From Cyclobacteriaceae bacterium (GTDB taxonomy: Bacteria; Bacteroidota; Bacteroidia; Cytophagales; Cyclobacteriaceae), in NCBI GenBank assembly GCA_019638355.1, contig JAHBTY010000002.1:664108-728107 (forward strand): a DNA stretch of 64,000 bases, given 5' to 3'. The notes under the pieces were generated by a model. It did not search any database. It was not told the origin of the DNA and was given only the letters and a program-made list of their open reading frames with translations. The translations under genes and the position numbers were made by a program. Each line of letters opens with the position of its first letter. Position 1 is the stretch's first letter. Positions 18,361 through 27,205 of the stretch are shown here, piece after piece.

Positions 18361-18804
18361 AACCACATAGAAACATAGCAATGGTTACCAGAAAATATCT
18401 GGATGATCTCACGTATGAGGTAATTGGTAGCGCCATTCAAGTACATAAAGCTATGGGTAGGGGCTTGTTGGAGAGCGTCTATCACGAGTGCTTAAAGGAG
18501 GAGAAAAATTAGTTTTATTACTGAAATGCGTATTCCGGTTGAGTACCGAAATAAAATATTAGACATCGACTTTCGCTGTGACTTTTATATTGAGCGATGT
18601 CTTGTTATTGAATTGAAGGCTGTGCAGGAAATGTCAAATGTATTTGAAGCGCAACTTCTTACCTATATGAAGCTCCTTAAAGCCCCAAAAGGTATTTTAA
18701 TGAACTTTAATTGCTCGAATATCTTTAACGAGGGCCAAAAGACTTTCGTGAATGAATATTTTAGCGCTTTACCAGAATTTTAAAACCTATATGTCTATGT
18801 GGTT
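18361..18804. repeat. 18-bp inverted repeats bounding the GxxExxY gene
   Basis: Left end AACCACATAGAAACATAG (18361-18378). Right end (18787-18804), reverse-complemented, is AACCACATAGACATATAG, matching at 16 of 18 positions. The repeats enclose the GxxExxY reading frame almost exactly, leaving 2 bp before its ATG and 3 bp after its stop. This gives the segment a cassette-like, mobile-looking structure between the two M1 peptidase genes. Confidence 0.65.
18381..18783 (+). pseudogene. GxxExxY protein, frameshifted
   Basis: GxxExxY family (PDDEXK-nuclease-like fold, function unknown). Frame one from the ATG at 18381 reads DDLTYEVIGSAIQVHKAMG and GRGLLESVYHECLKEE, holding the name-giving motif, then stops at 18510-18512. 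Frame two continues as ISFITEMRIPVEYRN, then FRCDFYIERCLVIELKAV (the D...E.K-type strand), to TAA at 18781-18783. Deleting one A from the five-A run at 18504-18508 restores a continuous protein of about 133 residues. Either a recent indel or a sequencing error in a homopolymer explains it. Confidence 0.8.
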
Positions 18805-18870
18805 TTCGTTCATCCAAAACATTCCACTACTTTACAACAACCGATCCAGTAAAATCCTAATTCGTTTTTT

Positions 18871-21111
18871 ATGAAGCAAACTATTGTAATTTTTATGATG
18901 CTCTGTTTGATTGCCCCCACAGTAGCTCAACAAAAATGGCAAGGCAAATTCGAGCAACTTGATCAAACTTTACCTACCCCTAATAGTTACCGTTCTGCAT
19001 CGGGAGCACCGGGTGTAAACTATTGGCAGCAACGAGCCGATTATGATATTGATGTGGAGTTAAATGAAGATACACACCTGATCATCGGCAAGGAAACTAT
19101 TACCTACCACAATAATGCCCCCGAAGTGTTGCGTTACCTATGGTTACAATTGGATCAGAACAACTTATCGAATGGAAACATGACGGATAAGACGGAGACC
19201 AACCGCGTACGCGATTCTATTCCGGCTAAATTTTTTCCGTTGGCTGGTGATACGTATGGCTACGAGGGTGGTTTCAAAATCAAATCGGTAAAAGATGCCG
19301 CCACCGGTAAAGACTTACCTTACATCATCAACTTTACTATGATGCGCGTGGATATACCCACGCCCCTGAAAACTGGCGATAAGTATGCGTTTATTGTAGA
19401 GTGGAGTTATGTGGAAAAAGACCGAATGAAATTTTCTGAACGCGGTGGTTATGAAATCTTTCCGGAAGACGGCAATGCACTTTACACCATTGCTCAATGG
19501 TTTCCACGCATGTGTGTGTTCGATGATTATGAAGGCTGGCAGAATAAACAGTTTATTGGTCAGGGTGAGTATGCTTTAGTATTTGGAAATTATCGGGTGC
19601 GGATTACTGTACCCTCTGATCATATTGTGGGCGCAACCGGAATGTTGCAAAACCCCAAAGATGTATTAACCAAAGAACAGATTGAACGCTTTGAAAAAGC
19701 AAAGAAAACGTTTGATGCCCCGGTATTTATTGTAACGGAAGATGAGGCGAAGAAAAAGGAAAAAGTACGCTCAAAGAAAAAAAGCACGTGGGATTTTTAT
19801 GCTGAAAACGTTCGCGACTTTGCGTTTGCCTCCTCCCGAAAATTTATCTGGGACGCACAAGCTGTAAAAGTGGGCGATAAGTCCGATAGCTATCGGACTC
19901 CGTTGGCACAATCGCTGTATCCCAAAGAAGGCAATCCACTTTGGGCAAAAGAATCTACCAGGGCTATTAAGAATACGTTAGAAGTTTATTCCGAGCGTAC
20001 GTTCGATTACCCTTATCCGACTGCTTATTCCGTACATACTGCCAATCAAGGTATGGAGTACCCCATGATTTGCTTTAATGGCGGCCGCCCGAAAGCCGAT
20101 GGCACCTGGTCGCAACGTACCTACGAAAGTATGGTAGGTGTTATCATTCACGAAGTGGGTCACAACTTCTTTCCCATGATTGTAAACTCTGACGAAAGAC
20201 AATGGAGCTGGATGGACGAAGGTTTGAATTCATTCCTCGAAAGAGAAGTAAAACGTGAACGCTACCCGGATGTAAACATCAGTTGGGGTTCGCCCAAAGG
20301 CATGGCCGGTTATATGCGTGGCGATAAAAATATGATGCGGCCCATCATGTGGCATTCTGATAATATTCCCGGAGGCGATTTTGGTCCGAACGCATACGGT
20401 AAACCTGCGGCAGCTTTAACCCTGTTGCGTGAAACGGTAATGGGGCCTGAACTTTTTGACAAAGCCTTTAAAGAATACGCACAACGTTGGATGTTTAAGC
20501 ACCCCAAGCCAGCAGATTTTTTTAGAACAATGGAAGATGCCAGTGCCGTTGACCTGGATTGGTTCTGGCGCGGTTGGTTTTATACCGTAGATAATGTAGA
20601 TGTGGAGTTGGATGAAGTGAAGTGGTTCAGAGTGAAATCGGAAACAAAAGATGTAGAGAACAAAGGCGTAAAAGCGCAGAAGGGCGATCTTGCATCTAAC
20701 CATGCAAAAGAAAAACCAACCGACTTCAGCAAAGGCCCGCAGGAATTTACGCTAATCAATACACCGGATGCATATTACGGTGATTTCCGAAATCGTGTAA
20801 ACGATGGCGAAGTGAAACAAAAGCTGGCTGGCAAAAATATCTATGAGGTTACTTTAAAAAATAAGGGCGGCCTGGTTACCCCTGTTATAATAGAGTGGAC
20901 CTTTAAAGATGGCAGCAAAGAGATTGAACGTATTCCAGCCGAAATCTGGCGCCTGAATGAACAAGAAGTAAAAAAGGTTTTTGTGAAAGACAAAGAAGTG
21001 ATCAACGTGGTAATTGACCCTGCTGGCGAAACCGGAGAAGTAAATCCTGCTGATAACGTGTTTCCAAAAAAAGCAACCGAAAGCAAGTTCGACCAGTTGA
21101 AGAAGAATTGA
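18871..21111 (+). CDS. Secreted M1-family zinc metallopeptidase (copy 2)
   Basis: A 746-aa paralogue of the gene at 16112, collinear along its length. It has a signal peptide (MKQTIVIFMMLCLIAPTVAQ), an N-terminal beta domain, the zinc site HEVGH (H427, E428, H431) with E450 in WMDEG, and a conserved C-terminal region (INVVIDPAGETGE). The differences concentrate in surface loops. One difference is a five-residue insertion, SDSYR, after GDK near residue 337, encoded by a palindromic 15-bp insert absent from copy 1. A hairpin terminator follows the stop. Confidence 0.93.
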   Translation: MKQTIVIFMMLCLIAPTVAQQKWQGKFEQLDQTLPTPNSYRSASGAPGVNYWQQRADYDIDVELNEDTHLIIGKETITYHNNAPEVLRYLWLQLDQNNLSNGNMTDKTETNRVRDSIPAKFFPLAGDTYGYEGGFKIKSVKDAATGKDLPYIINFTMMRVDIPTPLKTGDKYAFIVEWSYVEKDRMKFSERGGYEIFPEDGNALYTIAQWFPRMCVFDDYEGWQNKQFIGQGEYALVFGNYRVRITVPSDHIVGATGMLQNPKDVLTKEQIERFEKAKKTFDAPVFIVTEDEAKKKEKVRSKKKSTWDFYAENVRDFAFASSRKFIWDAQAVKVGDKSDSYRTPLAQSLYPKEGNPLWAKESTRAIKNTLEVYSERTFDYPYPTAYSVHTANQGMEYPMICFNGGRPKADGTWSQRTYESMVGVIIHEVGHNFFPMIVNSDERQWSWMDEGLNSFLEREVKRERYPDVNISWGSPKGMAGYMRGDKNMMRPIMWHSDNIPGGDFGPNAYGKPAAALTLLRETVMGPELFDKAFKEYAQRWMFKHPKPADFFRTMEDASAVDLDWFWRGWFYTVDNVDVELDEVKWFRVKSETKDVENKGVKAQKGDLASNHAKEKPTDFSKGPQEFTLINTPDAYYGDFRNRVNDGEVKQKLAGKNIYEVTLKNKGGLVTPVIIEWTFKDGSKEIERIPAEIWRLNEQEVKKVFVKDKEVINVVIDPAGETGEVNPADNVFPKKATESKFDQLKKN
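19880..19899. repeat. Perfect 20-bp palindrome inside the M1 peptidase gene
   Basis: AGTCCGATAGCTATCGGACT is fully self-complementary. Relative to copy 1 of the gene, the 15 bases TCC GAT AGC TAT CGG are an in-frame insertion adding SDSYR. The core GATAGCTATC also occurs in the intergenic hairpin at 41225-41256, so this looks like a member of a dispersed palindromic family captured in coding sequence. Confidence 0.7.
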
Positions 21112-21143
21112 TTTAATTTTACCGGTTACTAGTAATCTGAGAG

Positions 21144-21178
21144 AGGCATCTGTAAAAAATACAAATGCCTTTCTTTGA
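21144..21178. terminator. Terminator between convergent genes
   Basis: AGGCATCTGTA (21144-21154) pairs with TACAAATGCCT (21160-21170), ten pairs with one C-A mismatch and an A5 loop, then TTTCTTTG. It lies 32 nt past the M1 peptidase stop and 10 nt from the convergent propeller gene's stop, so it may serve both strands. Confidence 0.7.
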
Positions 21179-21188
21179 TGGTTATTTA

Positions 21189-24100
21189 TCAGTTTATAGC
21201 TGGTAAATTCTTTTCTTTATAAGTTTTATTAAACTTGGCAATCTCATTCTGAATCAAATCTTTCATCTGTTGTTTATACTTTGCCCAGTCGGCCTGCACA
21301 TCACGAGCCCGATCTTTCACCCCTTTTGTTAAACGTGGATTATGTGTATCGGCTACACTGCGCAATTGTAAAAATTCCGAATTTAGTTTATTGGGGAAGT
21401 TGATCACATCCTGAAAGTTCTTCGACCGGGGTTCGATAAGATTGGATTCCCAAGCGTCAATTTTTTTAATCACTTCTTTGCCCATCTGCACTACATCTTT
21501 TGCATCGGGATTGTTCTTTAACGATTCGTTGATGGTTTCAATCTGTTTCTTCACCTGTCGCATTTCGTTTACCGATTTATGAAGTTCATCAAACTGCTCC
21601 CCCGCTTGTTTCAAAAATTCCTGTTGTTCGTTCCAATCGGTAGCGGTTGCTGTTACGCGCGGATCGGGAATAATTTCAAAATCGGTTTCAGAAGTTTGAT
21701 CTTTGTAGCTGATGTGGGCTTTGTATTTACCCGGTGCAACACGATGCCCGCTATGATCGCCATACACAAAAACCCCCGGCACTCCTGTTAACCCCTCCGT
21801 ACGGAAATCCCATGCAAAGCGATTGATACCGGCTTCTGCTGGTATTGTTTCTTTTGGTGATGGGCCGCCCGGCCACGGTTTAAAACTTTCATCGGCTTTA
21901 TTGGAATAACTGCGAATTACTTTTCCGGAAGCATCCAGAATTTCTAAACTCACTTTTGTTGTGTCGGGTTTATCTTTCAGATAATAATCCAAAATAACAC
22001 CCACCATTGGATTTCTTCCAAGCCCTGGTATATCGCCAAAGTAGGATGGAATTGAAACGGATGATAAGCGATACGTTGGCTTAGGTGTGTAAATTTTTAC
22101 AGTTGTATTAAACTGACCTTTCGATTGTTGAATCGCGCCCAGATCATCCAATATCCAAAACGAGCGACCGGCCGTGGCGGCTACCAGGTCATTATCTTTA
22201 ATCATCAGATCCGTTACCGGAACAACGGGCAGGTTTAATTGAAACTTACTAAATGTAGTGCCACCATTGGTAGAGAGATAGAAGCCACGTTCAGAACCCG
22301 CATACAACAAGTCTTTCACTTTTTTGTCTTCGCGAATTACTTTTATAAAATCATCAACTTCAACGCCTGTTCCAATTTTTGTCCATGTTTTGCCATAATC
22401 TAATGACTTGTAGGTGTAGTTACCATAATCATTAAACTTATATCGCGACATTGAAATATACACCGTGCCCTTATTGTGTGGCGATACTTCAATAGAATGC
22501 ACCATACCTTCGGGCATGCCGGCAGGAGTTACATCGTTCCAGGTTTTTCCACCATCACGCGTAAGCTTAACCAAACCGCAATCGCTGCCGGTATAAATTA
22601 CACCTTGTTCGTGTGGCGATTCTACTACATAATAAATCGTGTTGTAATTTTCACCACCGGCACCTTCGTTGGTAATCGGGCCACCGCTGGTGTTTTGTTT
22701 GGTGGTGTCGTTGCGGGTTAAGTCGGGACTAATAACTTCCCAACTTAATCCACCATCGGTAGTTTTGAATAATACATTACCCGCATGATAAATTGTTTTA
22801 GGATCGTGTGGTGAATTGATCAAAGGTGCATTCCAGTTGAAACGATACTTCATTTGGCGCGGTTTGAATCCCAGGTTGGTGGCCGGATATTCCTGAATGT
22901 CTTTTACTTCGCCTGTGCGTACATCTTTTACATCAATTATTCCCTGATAGCAGCCACCATATAACAACTGTGGATTGTTGGGATCGTTAAACGCTACCCA
23001 GGCACTTTCGCAACCGGGGCCATCGAACCAATCTTTATCGGTAATACCATAACTATTGTTACGGCTTGGAATCGCCACCGAAGTATTGTCTTGCTGACCA
23101 CCGTAAATCCAATACGGAAATTGATTGTCGATATTGACCCGATAAAATTGCGATGTTGCCTGATTGTTGAGTGGCGACCACGAGCGACCGGTATTAAAAC
23201 TGATTTCGCCACCGCCATCATCGGCCAATGCTACATTAGCCGGATTTTTCGGATTGATCCATAAATCGTGTGTATCGCCATGGCCAACCCGTACGTTTGA
23301 AAATGTTTTACCACCATCAATGGAGCGCATCATGGGTGCGTTAAGCACATACACTACATCGGCATTGACCGGATCGGCATACACTTCCATGTAATACCAT
23401 GAACGTGCTGTGATGGTATGATCGTTTGTCATTTGGTTCCACTTCTTGCCGCCATCATCCGAACGATACAAACCAGCTTTTGATTTTTCCGCCTCGATAA
23501 TAGCATACACTCGATTGGGATTAGCCCGCGAAACACTTAACCCGATTTTTCCCATTTCCTTTGGAAGGCCATCAATAATTTTATTCCATGTGTCGCCACC
23601 ATCTACAGATTTCCAGATGGCACAACCGGGGCCACCGCTTTCTACTTTCCACGGGTAGCGTCTGTGTTGCCAGGTGGCTGCATATACCATGCGTGGGTTT
23701 GTCATATCCATACTTAAAGAAGAAACCCCGGTATTCTCATCAACATATAAGGTCTTCTTCCAGGTAAGTCCACCATCTGTTGATTTAAAAACTCCGCGAT
23801 CAACATTAGGACCATGAACAGTGCCTTGGGCGCCTACCAACACAACATCCGGATTGGTTGGATGAACCGCTACATCGGAAATGTGACGTGTTTTTTCAAG
23901 ACCTATATTCTTCCATGTTTTTCCACCATCGGTTGACTTATAAACACCATCGCCATAGGAGGTCATTACACCGCGCACGGCATGTTCACCTGTGCCTACA
24001 TAAATTACATTGGGGTCGCTTTCGCTAATGGCGATATCGCCAATCGAACCCACCTTCAAAAAACCATCCGAGATATTATTCCAGGTAATACCGGCATCTT

Positions 24101-24341
24101 CCGTTTTGGCAATTCCACCACCGGTATAGCCTACATAATAGATGTTATCATTGTGCGGAACCCCTGAAATAGCATTGGCTCGTCCACCCCGAAAGGGGCC
24201 AATGTTGCGCCACTTTAAGCCTTTGAAGTTTTCGGCATTAAGTGCAGCGGTTGCTGGTGCTTCAGGTTTAGCTTTTTGCTTTTGCGCGATTACTGGTGCC
24301 AGACAACAGAGCCCAGCCAGCAGCATAAAAATTCGGATCAT
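21189..24341 (-). CDS. VPS10/BNR-repeat beta-propeller protein (sortilin-like), secreted
   Basis: A 1050-aa exported protein with a signal peptide ([20 protein letters not shown]). Residues of about 45-730 form a large propeller made of many BNR/Asp-box turns such as [32 protein letters not shown] and [11 protein letters not shown]. This is the sortilin/VPS10-type arrangement often annotated as glycosyl hydrolase. No glycosidase active site is evident. The last 300 or so residues hold an Ig-like/FlgD-like segment ([16 protein letters not shown]) and a helical tail (about 920-1045). It is probably periplasmic or on the surface. The ligand is unknown. Confidence 0.85.
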   Translation of the reverse strand: MIRIFMLLAGLCCLAPVIAQKQKAKPEAPATAALNAENFKGLKWRNIGPFRGGRANAISGVPHNDNIYYVGYTGGGIAKTEDAGITWNNISDGFLKVGSIGDIAISESDPNVIYVGTGEHAVRGVMTSYGDGVYKSTDGGKTWKNIGLEKTRHISDVAVHPTNPDVVLVGAQGTVHGPNVDRGVFKSTDGGLTWKKTLYVDENTGVSSLSMDMTNPRMVYAATWQHRRYPWKVESGGPGCAIWKSVDGGDTWNKIIDGLPKEMGKIGLSVSRANPNRVYAIIEAEKSKAGLYRSDDGGKKWNQMTNDHTITARSWYYMEVYADPVNADVVYVLNAPMMRSIDGGKTFSNVRVGHGDTHDLWINPKNPANVALADDGGGEISFNTGRSWSPLNNQATSQFYRVNIDNQFPYWIYGGQQDNTSVAIPSRNNSYGITDKDWFDGPGCESAWVAFNDPNNPQLLYGGCYQGIIDVKDVRTGEVKDIQEYPATNLGFKPRQMKYRFNWNAPLINSPHDPKTIYHAGNVLFKTTDGGLSWEVISPDLTRNDTTKQNTSGGPITNEGAGGENYNTIYYVVESPHEQGVIYTGSDCGLVKLTRDGGKTWNDVTPAGMPEGMVHSIEVSPHNKGTVYISMSRYKFNDYGNYTYKSLDYGKTWTKIGTGVEVDDFIKVIREDKKVKDLLYAGSERGFYLSTNGGTTFSKFQLNLPVVPVTDLMIKDNDLVAATAGRSFWILDDLGAIQQSKGQFNTTVKIYTPKPTYRLSSVSIPSYFGDIPGLGRNPMVGVILDYYLKDKPDTTKVSLEILDASGKVIRSYSNKADESFKPWPGGPSPKETIPAEAGINRFAWDFRTEGLTGVPGVFVYGDHSGHRVAPGKYKAHISYKDQTSETDFEIIPDPRVTATATDWNEQQEFLKQAGEQFDELHKSVNEMRQVKKQIETINESLKNNPDAKDVVQMGKEVIKKIDAWESNLIEPRSKNFQDVINFPNKLNSEFLQLRSVADTHNPRLTKGVKDRARDVQADWAKYKQQMKDLIQNEIAKFNKTYKEKNLPAIN

Positions 24342-24407
24342 AGGATTTAGGTTAGAGTATCGAGTTAGGAAAAACTTTTACACCAAACCAGAAATTTTAC
24401 AGTGATG

Positions 24408-25781
24408 TCACCGATTTTTTATCTCCTGCATTGCTTTCGCGAAAGCCGGTTTTATGGCATGACCATTTTCATGATGCTGATCTTTAACTACCCACTTACC
24501 GTTAATGATTGTGCCCGCAATACGACTGGTATCGCCTGTATAAACCAACGTGGCTAACCTGTTTTTTGCTGAGGTGTTAGCCACCAAATGAGCACCAGAT
24601 TGATACACCACTGCATCCAATGGCTTGCCAATTTCAAAATGATTGGTGGCTGCAATTCCCATCGCCTTTCGACCTGATGCTGTTGCTTCGTTTATCAGAT
24701 AAGCAGCTGCATCGCCTTCAAATGTATTGCGCTGGTTGGTTATCAATCGCTGGCGGTAATCAATCATTCGAAATTCTTCCAACGGATTTAAACCAATATG
24801 ACTATCCGTACCGATGCACCACTTGCCACCAAGTTTTACATATTCTTTCATTCTAAATATGCCATCACCCAGGTTGCCTTCTGTAGAAGGACATAACACA
24901 ACGTTTGCACCCGATTTTGCCAATCGGGTTAACTCATCATCATTTAAGTGAGTAGAGTGAACCAGATTAAATCGTTCGTTCACATTCAGATTATCCAGCA
25001 ACCATTGCATTGGTCGTTTGTTGCAATGCGCCAGACAATCGGCTACTTCTTTCTTTTGTTCGGCAACGTGAATATGAAAGGGCAAATTCTTTGGGCCTTG
25101 TTCAAAAGTTGTTTTAACATCGGTTAAATCAACTGCCCGCAACGAATGTACACTAAACCCAAGTTGTGCGTTGCCATAATTTTTAATCGCTTGCGCGGAT
25201 GAATCCAGCAAATTGAAATATTCTTCAATTGTTTTAGAAATAAATCTTCTTTGCCGGGGTTGTGGTTCTAATCCGAAGCCTCCCTTTTGATAGAAGACCG
25301 GAATCAACGTGATTTTTATACCCGCTTGTTTTGCAGCTTCCACCATGCGCAACCCCATCTCAGCAAGTTGTGCATAGGGCTTGCCATCTTTATCGTGATG
25401 CAGATAGTGAAACTCTGCTACATGGGTATAACCCACACGAACCATTTCAGCATATAGCATAGCGGCAATGGCTTGCGCCTGATCAGGATCAACCGCCATC
25501 GCACATTGGTACATGGCTTCGCGCCATGTCCAGAAATCATCGTTCACACCGACAGGATGATTTTCGGCAAGGCCGGCCATGGCATATTGAAAGGCATGTG
25601 AGTGTGCATTTTGAAATCCCGGTAATGCCAAGCCCTGAACCGACTCAACTGCAATGGCCGAGTCGGGAGGCGCTGTATTTAAATAGTGAATAACACCTTG
25701 TGCATCTACCCCCACATAAGCCGATTCAAGCCAGCCTTGCTTTTGAAGAAGGGCGGTGAAGTGGAAGTATTTTATATTCAT
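24408..25781 (-). CDS. hutF: Formimidoylglutamate deiminase
   Basis: Amidohydrolase that converts N-formimino-L-glutamate to N-formyl-L-glutamate plus ammonia in histidine catabolism. The product is 457 aa from the ATG at 25781; a TTG at 25814 would add 11 residues. Metal ligands are H60 and H62 in NAHSHAFQYAMAG, then HIHVAEQ (about 248) and the Asp of GTDSHIGLNPLEE (about 330). The size and the DFWTWREAMY motif match HutF rather than guanine deaminase. The partner deformylase gene lies about 215 bp upstream on the same strand. hutH, hutU and hutI are not in the window. Confidence 0.92.
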   Translation of the reverse strand: MNIKYFHFTALLQKQGWLESAYVGVDAQGVIHYLNTAPPDSAIAVESVQGLALPGFQNAHSHAFQYAMAGLAENHPVGVNDDFWTWREAMYQCAMAVDPDQAQAIAAMLYAEMVRVGYTHVAEFHYLHHDKDGKPYAQLAEMGLRMVEAAKQAGIKITLIPVFYQKGGFGLEPQPRQRRFISKTIEEYFNLLDSSAQAIKNYGNAQLGFSVHSLRAVDLTDVKTTFEQGPKNLPFHIHVAEQKKEVADCLAHCNKRPMQWLLDNLNVNERFNLVHSTHLNDDELTRLAKSGANVVLCPSTEGNLGDGIFRMKEYVKLGGKWCIGTDSHIGLNPLEEFRMIDYRQRLITNQRNTFEGDAAAYLINEATASGRKAMGIAATNHFEIGKPLDAVVYQSGAHLVANTSAKNRLATLVYTGDTSRIAGTIINGKWVVKDQHHENGHAIKPAFAKAMQEIKNR

Positions 25782-25920
25782 TTGTTTTATGATTAATGGT
25801 TTGTGAGTACACAAGCCATGGTTGGGAGGCCGCTCTCTTCATTCGAAAAATTTTCTCAGCGCATTCTTTTATTTTTTTAACTTCTTAATTACTAAATCGA
25901 ATTACTCTACACCAAACCCC

Positions 25921-25992
25921 AAGGCCTGTGTCTCCACAGGCCTTCAAATAATTTAATCTCAAAACCACCAAGGCCAGTGTTCCACAAGCCTT
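25921..25992. repeat. Two palindromic repeats (GGCCTGTG hairpin family)
   Basis: Copy A is a perfect hairpin, AAGGCCTGTG (25921-25930), TCTC, CACAGGCCTT (25935-25944). Copy B at 25970-25992 has the same outline with two mismatches, AAGGCCAGTG / CACAAGCCTT around TTC. The copies lie between the hutF start and the deformylase stop. Copy A has the same arms-plus-four-base-loop design as the array at 51281-51454, and its loop TCTC is the reverse complement of GAGA there. Confidence 0.75.
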
Positions 25993-25996
25993 AAAT

Positions 25997-26794
25997 CTAT
26001 TTCACTACCTCAATCAACTTTTCAAAGACTTGTTTCAACACAGCTCTGATTTTTTCTGCGCGCACTTTATCGTATTTTTTTTCAGCATCATCCATGTAAT
26101 TGATCTTCGTCATTTCCAATTGCAGGGCATGCCTATTCTTTAATGGTTTACCATAATGGCGGGTAATATAACCACCTTTAAAGGGATAATTATGGGCCAC
26201 GGTGTAGCCACTGTTCTTCAGCACTGCTAACGCAGTATCGATAAAATTTTGCGCGGCCGAAACACCATCCGCATCGCCTAAAATCAAATCCGGAAATTTT
26301 TCTTTGTGGATGGTAGGTACCACGTGTCGGATCGAATGGCAATCCCATAACAAAACTTTGCCAAACTTGCGCCTGCGCTGGGTAAGTAGTTCTTTTACTT
26401 TGGCATGATAGGGTTGATAGTACAATTCCTTTCTGCGCTTCATTTCAGGTAACTCCACCTCTTGTCGTTCATCTTTGTAAATGTTCTCACCTAAAAATGT
26501 AGTAGCAGGGCAAAGCGGAGTTATAATTCGTCCATCCTTGTACAAGGGTTTACTAAAAGGATCGCGGTTAAGATCAATTACCCAGCGACTATAGTTAGCG
26601 GTTATCATAGTAATACCCATAGCCGGAGCAAAGTCATATAGAATTTGTACAAACCAATCGGTATCGTCCGGAGCTTTGATCATGGAAGGTTTATACTGGC
26701 TTTTCAATTCATCCGGAAAAGCGGTGCCACAGTGAGGAACACTGATAATTATAGGTACTTCCTGCGCAGTGGCCGGGTGAATAGTATAAACCAT
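25997..26794 (-). CDS. hutG: N-formylglutamate amidohydrolase
   Basis: A 265-aa cytoplasmic deformylase giving glutamate and formate from N-formylglutamate, the step after HutF. Family features are VPHCGTAFPDEL (about 19-30), DDTDWFVQILYD, DLNRDP (about 73-78), and DCHSIRHVVP near residue 150, whose His is a likely zinc ligand. The symbol follows the deformylase meaning of hutG (elsewhere hutG is formiminoglutamase). Its ATG overlaps the TAA of a small upstream frame (TAATG), placing it at the end of the cell-wall gene run. Confidence 0.88.
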   Translation of the reverse strand: MVYTIHPATAQEVPIIISVPHCGTAFPDELKSQYKPSMIKAPDDTDWFVQILYDFAPAMGITMITANYSRWVIDLNRDPFSKPLYKDGRIITPLCPATTFLGENIYKDERQEVELPEMKRRKELYYQPYHAKVKELLTQRRRKFGKVLLWDCHSIRHVVPTIHKEKFPDLILGDADGVSAAQNFIDTALAVLKNSGYTVAHNYPFKGGYITRHYGKPLKNRHALQLEMTKINYMDDAEKKYDKVRAEKIRAVLKQVFEKLIEVVK

Positions 26795-26901
26795 TACTTT
26801 TTGTTTTTAAATTTTGATGCCGCTTGCTCTGCAGTCATTGCCTTTATTAAATTCTCTTCTGCAACTTTAATCTGTTGATTCAATTGGTCTGTCAACTTCA
26901 T
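26794..26901 (-). CDS. Small coiled-coil ORF, possibly truncated
   Basis: A 35-codon frame, MKLTDQLNQQIKVAEENLIK..., strongly helical and charged. Its TAA overlaps the ATG of the deformylase gene (TAATG). The same frame stays open upstream to 26982 with coiled-coil-like content (ENSEEIAFELQLKNEEL) but has no ATG, GTG or TTG before 26901. It may use a rare start, be a remnant, or be the shifted tail of the preceding small gene. No known family. Confidence 0.4.
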   Translation of the reverse strand: MKLTDQLNQQIKVAEENLIKAMTAEQAASKFKNKK

Positions 26902-26968
26902 TAACTCTTCATTTTTGAGTTGTAACTCAAATGCTATTTCCTCTGAATTTTCATGATGATTCCGTTTT

Positions 26969-27205
26969 CTATTTACAATTCTTCAATTGCTCTTCGCAAA
27001 TAGTGCGTTGCACTAAGGCTTCCTGCTGCGCCAACTCTGCCATCTTCTGAAACTCTTCTGCACGCACACGGTATTCAGAAGCTAACTTCTCCAACTCATC
27101 TTTTTGTTGAGTTGCATCAAATGCAATCTTTCGCTGCTGAAATCCATATCCAAGGCTTAGTACAACTAACAGCGTAAGACCTACTACCAACACATTTTTG
27201 TTCAC
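26969..27205 (-). CDS. Small membrane-anchored coiled-coil protein
   Basis: 78 aa with a GTG start at 27205. One N-terminal transmembrane helix (NVLVVGLTLLVVLSLGYGF, about 3-21) is followed by a continuous heptad-rich helix (DATQQKDELEKLASEYRVRA...) and two cysteines near the end (TICEEQLKNCK). It resembles the short TM-plus-coil proteins common in Bacteroidota, of unknown role. The start overlaps the nagZ stop by four bases (GTGA), so it is probably translationally coupled. Confidence 0.7.
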   Translation of the reverse strand: MNKNVLVVGLTLLVVLSLGYGFQQRKIAFDATQQKDELEKLASEYRVRAEEFQKMAELAQQEALVQRTICEEQLKNCK

